From: CAWIHA01 sp963835855
Lineage (GTDB): Bacteria; Acidobacteriota; Terriglobia; Bryobacterales; Bryobacteraceae
DNA: 64,000 nt
Assembly (NCBI GenBank): GCA_963835855.1
Contig: CAWIHA010000034.1
Coordinates: forward strand, 25,381-89,380
Direction of reading: 5' to 3'
Shown: in pieces, positions 18,637-26,102 of the stretch
Layout: each line of letters begins with the position of its first letter
How positions within the stretch are numbered: the first letter of the stretch is position 1
Notes under the pieces: generated by a model
What the model saw: the letters and a program-made list of their open reading frames with translations, nothing else
Database searches by the model: none
What the model was told of the DNA's origin: nothing
Made by a program: the position numbers and the translations under genes

Positions 18637-20505
18637 TCAATCCCATTTCCCGGAAGCCCCGAGCACGACGAGCGCCCAGGCGCGGGACCAGTGCAGCCGG
18701 CCAACTTCGAACTCGCGGAACAGCCGGGCAGCCTCCGCGGGGTCGAGCACCTTGGTTTGTAAAACGATTTCGCGCAATGCGTCGCGGTGATCCTGCATCC
18801 ACCGCTGCATGGGCAAACTGAACCCCTTCTTCGTCCGCCGCGCAGCATCAGCGACGGCCGGCTCCGGCACGGCGCGCAGGAGCAGCGGTTTATTGGTTCC
18901 GTTCCGCACTTTCATGCGGGCGGGCAGAGAAACCACCCGCGCGACGACGCGATGGTCCAGGTAGGGCACCCGCGTCTCAATCGAATGCGCCATGCTGAGC
19001 ACGTCACAGTCGCGCAACAGTTGATCGTGCAGGTAGCGCTTGCGCTCGATGAAGTTGAAGACATCACAAGCTGCCCGGTCGGCGCCGGCCGGAACCTCGG
19101 CCAGCGCGGCATCGGCGATCGCGGTCAACTCCGAGCTCCGCCTACCCAATAGCCTGCCCGCCTGCTCCATGGCAAAGAAACCGCGGACTGCAAAGTAGAG
19201 CCCGGCAGGCGAGGGCCGATGCCCGAGATACCCGAGTCTCATTAACTTTTCCCGCCCGCGGATCCGCCCATATTCCGCTGCGCCTGCGGCTGCCATCTTT
19301 AATAGGGGTATTGGCGTGTTCGATAGTATTCGCATCCAAGGCATTCGCCCCGCAAGCCAGCGGTAGTGGGCGTAGCCCCAGAAGATCTCATCACCGCCGA
19401 GGCCGGACAGCACCGTTTTCAGCCCCAAGGAACGCGCGGCTTTGGACACAAAGTACGTATTAATCCCATCGTTGGTGGGCTGGTCCAGCGAGCCCAGCAA
19501 TGCCGGTAACTCGCGGATGAAATCCGAGCCCGTAATGCGGGTTTCATGATGTTCCGTTGCGTAGGTTTGGGCAACCCGGCGCGCTTCGTCCGCCTCGTCA
19601 AGGAGGCGGTCCTTGAAGGTGACCGTAAGGGTGACGAGCCGCTGCTCGCGGGCGCGTGCGGCAAGGGCGACCAATCCCGCGGAGTCCATCCCGCCGCTCA
19701 GGAACACGCCCAGGGGCGCGTCGCTCAACAGGTGCTTTGCGACCGCGTCCCGCAGTGCCACGCCGAGGCGAGCGGCGGCACCGTCGACCTCCACGGACGC
19801 GGCCTCGAAGTCCGAGGACTCCAGGTCCCAGTAGCGCCTTGAGGTCAGGCGCCCTCTTTCGGATAAGAGGAAATGCCCCGGAGGCAGGCACTGCACGTTT
19901 CTATTGATCGTCGCGGGTGAAGGCACTGAACCGAGCAGCAGAAAACCGGCCAGCGCCTCACCATCGCATTCGCGCTTGACCAAGTTGCCCGCCAGTACTG
20001 CCTTGACTTCGGAAGCGAAACACAGGAGGTCGCCGTGCTCAAGCGAGGCGTAGTATAGCGGCTTGATGCCGAGCCGGTCACGAGCGAGCAGGACGGAGCC
20101 GTTCCGCCGGTCATACAACACGAAGGCAAACATCCCCTCCAGTTTCGAGAGCAGCCGTTCGATCCCCCAATGTCTATAACCGTGGATAAGCACCTCTGTA
20201 TCGGAATGGGACCGGAACACCTGACCCAAAGCGACAAGTTCGTCGCGCAATTCCGGTGAGTTGTAGATCTCGCCGTTGTAGGTGATCCATACGGCGCCCT
20301 CCTCGTTAGTCATGGGCTGGTGTCCAGCCTGCGAAAGATCGAGAATCGAGAGGCGACGGTGACCGAGCGCGACATGCTCGTCCGAGAACAAGCCCGCATC
20401 GTCCGGACCGCGGCTGGCCTGTGCTTCGGTCATGCGGCGTACGGCCGCAACGTCGTCCGGCGTGAGTGGCCGGGCAAAGCTAACGAGTCCAGCGATCCCA
20501 CACAT
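18637..20505 (-). CDS. asnB: asparagine synthase (glutamine-hydrolysing), AsnB type
   Basis: The protein begins MCGIAGLVSF, so Cys2 becomes the N-terminal nucleophile of the class II glutaminase. The synthetase domain has the ATP-pyrophosphatase loop LSGGMDSAGLVALAARA near residue 265. Length (622) fits the bacterial AsnB family. In polysaccharide loci such enzymes often amidate sugar carboxylates rather than make free asparagine, as with WbpS-like proteins; that role is inference here. It is 41 bp upstream of the flippase gene and follows the ligase remnant. Confidence 0.88.
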   Translation of the reverse strand: MCGIAGLVSFARPLTPDDVAAVRRMTEAQASRGPDDAGLFSDEHVALGHRRLSILDLSQAGHQPMTNEEGAVWITYNGEIYNSPELRDELVALGQVFRSHSDTEVLIHGYRHWGIERLLSKLEGMFAFVLYDRRNGSVLLARDRLGIKPLYYASLEHGDLLCFASEVKAVLAGNLVKRECDGEALAGFLLLGSVPSPATINRNVQCLPPGHFLLSERGRLTSRRYWDLESSDFEAASVEVDGAAARLGVALRDAVAKHLLSDAPLGVFLSGGMDSAGLVALAARAREQRLVTLTVTFKDRLLDEADEARRVAQTYATEHHETRITGSDFIRELPALLGSLDQPTNDGINTYFVSKAARSLGLKTVLSGLGGDEIFWGYAHYRWLAGRMPWMRILSNTPIPLLKMAAAGAAEYGRIRGREKLMRLGYLGHRPSPAGLYFAVRGFFAMEQAGRLLGRRSSELTAIADAALAEVPAGADRAACDVFNFIERKRYLHDQLLRDCDVLSMAHSIETRVPYLDHRVVARVVSLPARMKVRNGTNKPLLLRAVPEPAVADAARRTKKGFSLPMQRWMQDHRDALREIVLQTKVLDPAEAARLFREFEVGRLHWSRAWALVVLGASGKWD

Positions 20506-20562
20506 AGATCAGAACTGAAGCTGCGAGGTTGTGACGCTGGAATCCACGCGCCATCCAGAGTC

Positions 20563-20703
20563 TCAATCACCCGCGGCAGTCGGCTGTGCCGGTTCTAGGG
20601 GAACAGGAAGAAAGAACAGCACCAGCACGGCGCTGCCCGAGACCCAGGCCAGAATGAGGGAGTTCGCGGGCATGTACAAGTTGAAGCCCAGCGTGGGAGG
20701 GTC
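20563..20703 (-). pseudogene. C-terminal fragment of an O-antigen ligase gene
   Basis: Directly after the wzc stop (20704-20706), in the same frame, the minus strand reads on without a start codon. It contains TLGFNLYMPANSLILAWVSG followed by SAVLVLFFLP, then stops with TGA at 20563-20565. The intact ligase (26103..27509) ends STVDFNSYVPANAFAFAWIAG followed by IAVSVMF, the typical last-helix signature of Wzy_C/WaaL proteins. About 47 codons remain and nothing of the rest of such a gene is visible. This is a deletion or recombination scar. Confidence 0.65.
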
Positions 20704-23025
20704 TCAGTCCGCGGTCGGGCTTTTTTCCTTGTAGTAGTAGTGGTTATAGCGTTCGTAGTACTTGTAATAGGCGTAGACTGTGGTGCGCCTGGGGTTCCAG
20801 TCGTTGAGAACAGTGCCGAGAAGACGGATTCCATCTTCCGCGAGGCGCTGGCGGGCGAGCCGGGCGGCATCCCGCGTGGTTTGATGCGCGCGGATCACCA
20901 GGATCACTCCATCTGAGTTGCGGCCGAACACGCGAGCATCGGCCATCTGGAGCATCGGCGGCGCGTCAATGAGAACCATATCGTACTCCGCACGGGCGCA
21001 GCGGATCAGCTCAGGGAGCTGCTTCGAATAAATCAACGCCGTCACGGATACGGGCGAGCCGCAGGGGAGCATAAAGAGATTGGGAACCCCGGTCTCCTGG
21101 ATCAAGCCGGGGGGTAGGCCGCGGCCGTTCAGCGGCCCCGGATGGCTCAGGATGTCCGCGAGACCGTGCTTGTTATCGAGCTCAAAGATCTGGTGGAGAC
21201 GAGGTCTGCGGAGGTCGCCATCAATGAGGAGCACTCGATGGTTCGCTTCGGCGAGAGCGATAGCCAGATTGCTAGAGACGGTGGTCTTACCTTCCTTCGG
21301 GTTAGCGCTCGACAAGACGATGACACGCGGCTGGCCGCCGTTTGTTCCGGAGAACAGGATCGAAGTCAGCACCGAGCGGAAGGACTCGGCAAGCACGCTC
21401 GGCTTACGTTCGTAAGTCACCAAAGCTAGATCGTTGGTCGTCGTTCTCCGAGCTTCGTCGGCCCGCGCCAGGGGAAAGAGTCTCCGTTTCGTGAAGGGGT
21501 CGAAGTCGGCCCTCGGAATGATGCCGAGTTCGCAGGTGTTGAGGATCCAAGCTGAATCGCCGGGTTCCTGAATTGAGCGATCGGCGCGATCGCGAACCAC
21601 AACGAGGACCAAACCGAGAAAGATGCCGCCCAGGAGACCGACTACGGAATTCGCGAACAGGCTGGGCTTATACGGTGCGCTTGGCGGGATCGCTGGATCG
21701 ACAACGCGGATATTGCTCGCACGGAGGGCGCCCGCAATGCCGGCCTCTTTTACGCGTTGGAGCATGTTGTCGTAAAGCTGGCGGTTCGTTTCCACCTCGC
21801 GCTTGAGAATGTTATAGTGGCTGACGTTGGCGGCCTGCTCGGACACCAGCGCGGCCTGGGCGGTGTAGGATGCCGCCAGCAGCCTCTCACGGCGCTGGGC
21901 CGCCTCGAAGTCGTTGCGGATCCTGCGGATTATGTTGCCACGCTCGCGGCTGAGAGCGGCCTCGACAGTTCCGACTTGAGCCTCGACCTTCTTGACCTTG
22001 GCATGGGCTGGAGTGTACGTCGCGGACAACTCGGCAAGCTGCCTGCGCAGGTCGGTCAGCTTCACCTGGTAGTCTTTGACGGAGCCGTCATCGAGAACGT
22101 CGGGCAGAGACTCGGTCGAAGCGGAGGACGCTATTTCGTACTTGGATTGCTTGCTGACGCGGTCGGCCTGTGCTTTGCTGAGTTCTTCCTGCAACTGCTT
22201 GAGCTTCTCCTCGGCGATGTTGTCCTTCTCGCCGGTGAACATGAGGCCGGTGATGCGCGCATATTGCTGTAGCTGCTCCTCGGATTTCTCGAGCTTGATC
22301 TTCAGGTCTTCCATCTGACGCGAGAGCCACTCACCCGTGTGCTGTGTTGTCTTCCAGCGGGCTTCGAGGTTCTCCTCGATGAACTCACTGGCAAGTGTGT
22401 TCAAAAAATCGGCGGCGAGTTGGGGATTTGTAGAATCGCACAGAATGTCGATCAGGCGCGTATTGGCCTGCGCGCGGACATGCAAGTTGCCGGCGGCCAT
22501 GCCGAGGGCCTGCCCGCGGATGGAGGCGGCATTCGAGCCAGGCAGGCCCAGCGCCCTGCGCCAGGCGGAGAGGCGCGTCTCATTGACCACCAGCGGCCGG
22601 TTCTCGATGTCGAGCTTCTTAACCACGCGGCTGAGGAGTTCGCGGCTCTGCAAAATCTTGACCTGGGTCTGGATATCGAATTCGGGGTAATACATGCTGC
22701 CGGCAGGCGCGGTGGGGTTCATGTCGCGCATGTTTAGGAAGTTCTCGTTCATCTCCTGAACCTCGATAGAGGTCCGGGCCTGGTAGATGGGAGTTTGCGG
22801 CAGCGTCAGCAGGAACCCGGCCAGGCAACCTAGGAAGGCGATGAGGACAAGAGTGCCCATGCGCCGCCGGATGATGTGCCAGTAGTCGAGCAGACCGTCG
22901 GGATTTGAACCGGCGGCGGGGTCCTCGGGGGGCTCGGCATAGGGGAGCCGGGCTGGACTGGGCGCGGCATGGCCGGGGCCCTGCATAAGCTCATGATCAT
23001 CACGTGCTGGAATAAGTTGTTCCAT
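20704..23025 (-). CDS. Wzc-type polysaccharide co-polymerase / tyrosine autokinase
   Basis: The protein (773 residues) combines a Wzz domain, a long coiled-coil periplasmic part and a BY-kinase. A first membrane helix lies at about residues 57-76 (TLVLIAFLGCLAGFLLTLP), and a proline-containing second helix (about 460-480) precedes the kinase. The kinase has Walker A SSANPKEGKTTVSSN, Walker A' VLLIDGDLRRP and Walker B MVLIDAPPML. The C-terminus has nine tyrosines within about 16 residues (YAYYKYYERYNHYYY), the autophosphorylation cluster. It controls chain length and export with the Wza-like protein encoded just upstream. Confidence 0.92.
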   Translation of the reverse strand: MEQLIPARDDHELMQGPGHAAPSPARLPYAEPPEDPAAGSNPDGLLDYWHIIRRRMGTLVLIAFLGCLAGFLLTLPQTPIYQARTSIEVQEMNENFLNMRDMNPTAPAGSMYYPEFDIQTQVKILQSRELLSRVVKKLDIENRPLVVNETRLSAWRRALGLPGSNAASIRGQALGMAAGNLHVRAQANTRLIDILCDSTNPQLAADFLNTLASEFIEENLEARWKTTQHTGEWLSRQMEDLKIKLEKSEEQLQQYARITGLMFTGEKDNIAEEKLKQLQEELSKAQADRVSKQSKYEIASSASTESLPDVLDDGSVKDYQVKLTDLRRQLAELSATYTPAHAKVKKVEAQVGTVEAALSRERGNIIRRIRNDFEAAQRRERLLAASYTAQAALVSEQAANVSHYNILKREVETNRQLYDNMLQRVKEAGIAGALRASNIRVVDPAIPPSAPYKPSLFANSVVGLLGGIFLGLVLVVVRDRADRSIQEPGDSAWILNTCELGIIPRADFDPFTKRRLFPLARADEARRTTTNDLALVTYERKPSVLAESFRSVLTSILFSGTNGGQPRVIVLSSANPKEGKTTVSSNLAIALAEANHRVLLIDGDLRRPRLHQIFELDNKHGLADILSHPGPLNGRGLPPGLIQETGVPNLFMLPCGSPVSVTALIYSKQLPELIRCARAEYDMVLIDAPPMLQMADARVFGRNSDGVILVIRAHQTTRDAARLARQRLAEDGIRLLGTVLNDWNPRRTTVYAYYKYYERYNHYYYKEKSPTAD

Positions 23026-23061
23026 TTGCTTTACTCGTATCTTTTAGCTCGCGACAGGCAA

Positions 23062-24051
23062 TTATCTTTGCCAGATGACGAGGCCGGTGCCGATCTGAAT
23101 CGCGGCCTCGGCGGCGCGGATGGCCGCTTTCTTCGGAGCGCTGCTCGGAACGAACAGGATGTCATCCGATTGCAGCGGGACATCATTAGCCTTGCCAATG
23201 AGAATCTTCTTCAAGTCGACGGCAATTTCCGTCCGGTTCGCGTTGCTGGACGCTACTCGCAGGATCCGGGCGTTCTGCGGGGAAGCGCCGGGCCCGAGTC
23301 CGCCGGCAAGCGAGAGCGCCTGGAGCACGGACAACGTCTCACGCTCACGCAGCGGAAAGCCGCCCGAGCGCTGCACCTGCCCGGTGACGTACACCATCTC
23401 CGCGCGTGGGACCGTGATCACGTCCTGTGGCCGGATGACGATGTTCTCTTCCGGGCTGCTGGCCTCCATCATACTCTTTAGACTGACCTCGGCGACGCTG
23501 AATTTGCCGCTCGGATCGTCCTTGGCGCTCTTGAGAGGGATGCGGCCCCACTCCAGCCGCCGGGTGATCTTGACGCTATGGCCGGCGTCATCGGCCAAGC
23601 CGCCGGCGAGGGAGAGCATCTCGATCAGTGTCTTCCGGCCCTCGAGTTGATGCACGCCGGGGTTCTTTACCGAGCCGATCACGGACACGGGCTGACTCCG
23701 GAATTCTACGATAGAGACGGCCACATCGGGCTCCTGGACGTACTGCTTGAGCCGGTTGCCGATCTCGCCCTCAAGCTGCTCGACAGTCAGACCGGATGCC
23801 TTGATGCGGCCGACCATCGGCAGACGGATATTGCCGCTCATGTCGATCCGCTGGGGCTTATCGCTGATCTCTTCCACATCCAGGGCGCGGATCATGATCT
23901 GGTCGTCGGGCCCAAGAACATAGCTGGAACGGAGCTGCTCCTCCGAGTTCGCCACCGGCGCGGCCACCGGCTGGCCGGCCGCTGTTTGCCCATAGGCGGC
24001 ACCCAGCAGGACCAGCCACGTGCTGGCGAGGGCATATTTGAGTTCCCTCAT
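23062..24051 (-). CDS. Wza-type polysaccharide export outer-membrane protein (SLBB)
   Basis: The N-terminus is a signal peptide ending near AAYGQTAAG. The Poly_export domain follows (SYVLGPDDQIMIRALDVEEI, then GNIRLPMVGRIKASGLTVEQ), and then two SLBB repeats (QPVSVIGSVKNPGVHQLEG and EMVYVTGQVQRSGGFPLRE). There is no lipobox cysteine, unlike E. coli Wza. The last residues (IRAAEAAIQIGTGLVIWQR) could form the amphipathic helix that crosses the outer membrane. The start overlaps the ribbon-helix-helix gene by 4 bp and wzc follows by 36 bp. Confidence 0.9.
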   Translation of the reverse strand: MRELKYALASTWLVLLGAAYGQTAAGQPVAAPVANSEEQLRSSYVLGPDDQIMIRALDVEEISDKPQRIDMSGNIRLPMVGRIKASGLTVEQLEGEIGNRLKQYVQEPDVAVSIVEFRSQPVSVIGSVKNPGVHQLEGRKTLIEMLSLAGGLADDAGHSVKITRRLEWGRIPLKSAKDDPSGKFSVAEVSLKSMMEASSPEENIVIRPQDVITVPRAEMVYVTGQVQRSGGFPLRERETLSVLQALSLAGGLGPGASPQNARILRVASSNANRTEIAVDLKKILIGKANDVPLQSDDILFVPSSAPKKAAIRAAEAAIQIGTGLVIWQR

Positions 24052-24326
24052 TGAGTACTCGCGTCAGGCCCCGCCGCGACCTCGCGTATACGCTGCACGT
24101 CGCGGTCGAGTGATTTCAGTTCGAACGTTAACCTGTCGATTCTTTTCCTTAGGCCGTCAGGCGTGCGGCCATCCTCGCCTGTATTCATCAGACGGAACAG
24201 AGCATCACGCGCATAATCCGAAATACTCCTAGCGCCGTTGCAAATGGATGCTTGCCGGATGGTCTGGTACTCTTCCTCGGACAGCCGGAAGCTGATCATG
24301 CGGGTCTTTCGTTTGAAGACAATCAT
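24048..24326 (-). CDS. small ribbon-helix-helix-like DNA-binding protein
   Basis: A 92-residue protein. RMISFRLSEEEYQTIRQAS, then SISDYARDALFRLM, matches the ribbon-helix-helix fold: a short beta strand with alternating polar residues, then two helices. The C-terminal third (LRKRIDRLTFELKSLDRDVQ) is a predicted coiled coil. AGAGG lies four bases before the ATG. Its stop overlaps the start of the Wza-type gene by 4 bp, so both are translated together. It could be a local regulator of the polysaccharide promoter; MobC-like relaxosome proteins share the fold, but no mobilisation genes are near. Confidence 0.72.
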   Translation of the reverse strand: MIVFKRKTRMISFRLSEEEYQTIRQASICNGARSISDYARDALFRLMNTGEDGRTPDGLRKRIDRLTFELKSLDRDVQRIREVAAGPDASTQ

Positions 24327-24374
24327 CGTGCCTCTGATTGAAAAAAGGAGTTGATCGATTGTTCGGTGCGGTTT

Positions 24375-24935
24375 TTAGTCGAAGGCGGTGGCAACTGCCG
24401 TGGGGTGGCCGCAGCCAACCGGCGCCACCCAGGCAGCGTCGATTTCCACCGCGATGGAGCGTTGCAGCAGCGTTACGGAGATGACCAATCGCTGGTGCTT
24501 CTTTGCTTCCAGAAAGATTCCCTCTACGCCCGCGAGAGCGCCGTACTCGACTCGCACGCGGGCGCCGGCCTGGAGGAAGCGGCAGGGCTCGGCGGCCAAG
24601 CCGGACTCGATGACCTGATGGATGGCCCCGATTTCGTCATCGGCAACTGGCGCGGGAATGCGGCCTACGCCAACGATCCGGACCACGCCGGGAGTCGTTA
24701 CGATGGGCGCGTGTCGATCGTTGATATCGAAATGGCAGAACACGTATCCAGGGAAGAGCGGGAATTCCACTTCGGCCAGCCTGTCCGACCAGCGCCGGCG
24801 CGTCCGGTACGTCGGCAGGAACTCGCGGTACCCTTTGTTCCTCAGCACGGCCGCGGTGATCTTTTCGTACCGCTGCTTGACCTGCAGGGCGTACCATCGC
24901 CCCGCCGTGTCGTCATCTAAGTCGAATGCCTGCAT
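24375..24935 (-). CDS. specialised NusG paralogue (RfaH/UpxY/LoaP-like antiterminator)
   Basis: The 186-residue protein has an NGN domain (GRWYALQVKQRYEKITAAVL, then FPLFPGYVFCHFDINDRHA and TTPGVVRIVGVGRIPAPV) and a KOW-like C-terminal domain (GARVRVEYGALAGVEGIFLE). Housekeeping nusG is separate in this window (44570..45355), so this is a paralogue. As first gene of a roughly 24-kb polysaccharide operon it fits processive antitermination, which loads on RNA polymerase in the leader and suppresses polarity. RfaH and UpxY are the known precedents. An ops-like sequence lies in its own leader. Confidence 0.9.
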   Translation of the reverse strand: MQAFDLDDDTAGRWYALQVKQRYEKITAAVLRNKGYREFLPTYRTRRRWSDRLAEVEFPLFPGYVFCHFDINDRHAPIVTTPGVVRIVGVGRIPAPVADDEIGAIHQVIESGLAAEPCRFLQAGARVRVEYGALAGVEGIFLEAKKHQRLVISVTLLQRSIAVEIDAAWVAPVGCGHPTAVATAFD

Positions 24936-24977
24936 ATCCGGGCCGAGAGTGATTCCCCGCGCGACTGTCTTTTCCGG

Positions 24978-24989
24978 CAGGCTGCCGCC
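24978..24989 (-). promoter_or_regulatory. ops-like element in the leader of the NusG-paralogue operon
   Basis: The minus strand reads GGCGGCAGCCTG, against the E. coli ops element GGCGGTAGCGTG. Ten of twelve bases match, and one of the two mismatches is at a position that varies in ops sites. The pause dinucleotide TG is kept. It lies inside the predicted transcript, about 42 bases before the ATG of the NusG paralogue, and overlaps a small inverted repeat (CGGCAG-C-CTGCCG). Whether this paralogue reads such a site is unknown; in GC-rich DNA a chance match is possible. Confidence 0.35.
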
Positions 24990-25090
24990 TTTGCCAGTCC
25001 CATCCGGGAAACCGCCTCAATCGCTGACCGCTGCTGCTTCTACTTCACATCCGGCTCAAATGCGCCGGTCGCCTGCTTCAGCAAGGAACA

Positions 25091-25119
25091 ATAGTCTGAC
25101 ATCTGCCTTCATTTGTCAA
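25091..25119 (-). promoter_or_regulatory. sigma-70-like promoter of the polysaccharide operon
   Basis: On the minus strand a perfect -35 box TTGACA (25114-25119) is followed after 17 bases by GACTAT (25091-25096), which keeps the important second A and last T of the -10 box. Transcription would start near 25084, giving a leader of about 150 nucleotides before the NusG-paralogue ATG at 24935. Confidence 0.6.
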
Positions 25120-25254
25120 TCGAGCTTTCGCCATGAAAGTACTAGATCGGGAGGTGAGCAAAACCTGGGATGAGCGCTCCGAGGGATGCGCACCCCCCTT
25201 CGATCTCAGGCTTTCTGAAGGCGCGAAGTTGGGGGTTTCCCTGCGGGACGGTCA

Positions 25255-26061
25255 CTAGCTTATAGGCGTAGGGTTCACAAGAGGGGTTGGCGCCGTTATT
25301 GGCGTTGGGGTCGGCGTTGGTGCCCCACCGGAACTTGTACCCCCGATCACGGCCCCGGTCGCGCCGCCGATAACCCCAACCACGATCGCCGCTTTCTTGG
25401 CGGAGGACATGCCCGCCGCTCCCCATGGGGCGCCTGCCCGGCAGGGGCAGCTTCCGTGCGTGACCACCTTCTTGGTGTCTGCAATCATGACGACCACCGT
25501 ATCCTGGTTCTCTATGAGGATCGTTCCTTGCGTGCCCGGGTCGGGACGCACGGGATAGCCCAGCGCGCAGAACTCAAGCTTTGAGTCCAGTGGTTTCAGG
25601 AAGTCGAGCGAGCCCTGGAACAACTGAACAACGCAGTGTTCACATCGCTGTAATGTCACTTCGGTGCCCGGTGCGTTGGGGTTGGTGTTGGCGGCATGAG
25701 AACCGCAGAAATCGCATTGCTCCAGTTTCACCGTGACCTCGGGCGGGTTGTGGCCATTTTCTCCGGTGTTGCGGCCGCAAGACTCGCACGGCTGAAACCT
25801 TACTTTCGTATGCGGCGCCAGCGTCACCTTAGCGCCGTTGGGAAACGAAATCACAGCCGTGTCGTTACCGGTGAGGACCTCATCCCCCTTTGAGAGGGGC
25901 CAGTTAGGCGCGCCGGTGGTCGGGACGAGCTGGCCGTTGATCTGCAGATCGGCGCCGCCGGTGATGATTGCGATGGGAGCGGCGGCAAGGTACAGTCCGC
26001 CAAACAAGAGCGTGAGGCTCAACACTAAGAGCAAGAATCGGAATGGGTTGGTCATCTGCAA
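25255..26061 (-). CDS. secreted FecR-domain-like protein with repeated CxxC motifs
   Basis: The N-terminus has a signal/anchor helix (FRFLLLVLSLTLLFGGLYLA). A FecR-like beta domain follows (KGDEVLTGNDTAVISFPNGAK, then VTLAPHTKVRF). Inserted into it are three short beta-strand units that each carry a cysteine pair: PCESCG, QCDFCG and RCEHC, spaced by about 30 and 24 residues, each preceded by a V-x-(V/L)-x-x-x strand. A fourth pair reads SCPC. A glycine/alanine-rich hydrophobic stretch (AAIVVGVIGGATGAVIGG) and a Pro/Thr tail end the protein. The cysteines could bind metal or form disulfides outside the cytoplasm. The gene lies 41 bp after the ligase gene, in the same direction. Confidence 0.7.
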   Translation of the reverse strand: MQMTNPFRFLLLVLSLTLLFGGLYLAAAPIAIITGGADLQINGQLVPTTGAPNWPLSKGDEVLTGNDTAVISFPNGAKVTLAPHTKVRFQPCESCGRNTGENGHNPPEVTVKLEQCDFCGSHAANTNPNAPGTEVTLQRCEHCVVQLFQGSLDFLKPLDSKLEFCALGYPVRPDPGTQGTILIENQDTVVVMIADTKKVVTHGSCPCRAGAPWGAAGMSSAKKAAIVVGVIGGATGAVIGGTSSGGAPTPTPTPITAPTPLVNPTPIS

Positions 26062-26102
26062 AGAAGATTATACACCGGCGAGGCTGAAATCGAGAACCCC
26101 TA

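Larger units (their letters stand above)
24936..25254. other. 319-base gap between the FecR-like gene and the polysaccharide operon
   Basis: This stretch holds the minus-strand promoter (25091-25119), the operon leader with the ops-like element (24978-24989), and about 135 bases downstream of the FecR-like stop in which I see no gene and no clear terminator with a T tract. Confidence 0.6.

Noticed and set aside
24048..24326. Ribbon-helix-helix gene as a plasmid mobilisation (MobC) gene
   Set aside because: The fold is shared, but there is no relaxase or origin and the gene is coupled to polysaccharide export.
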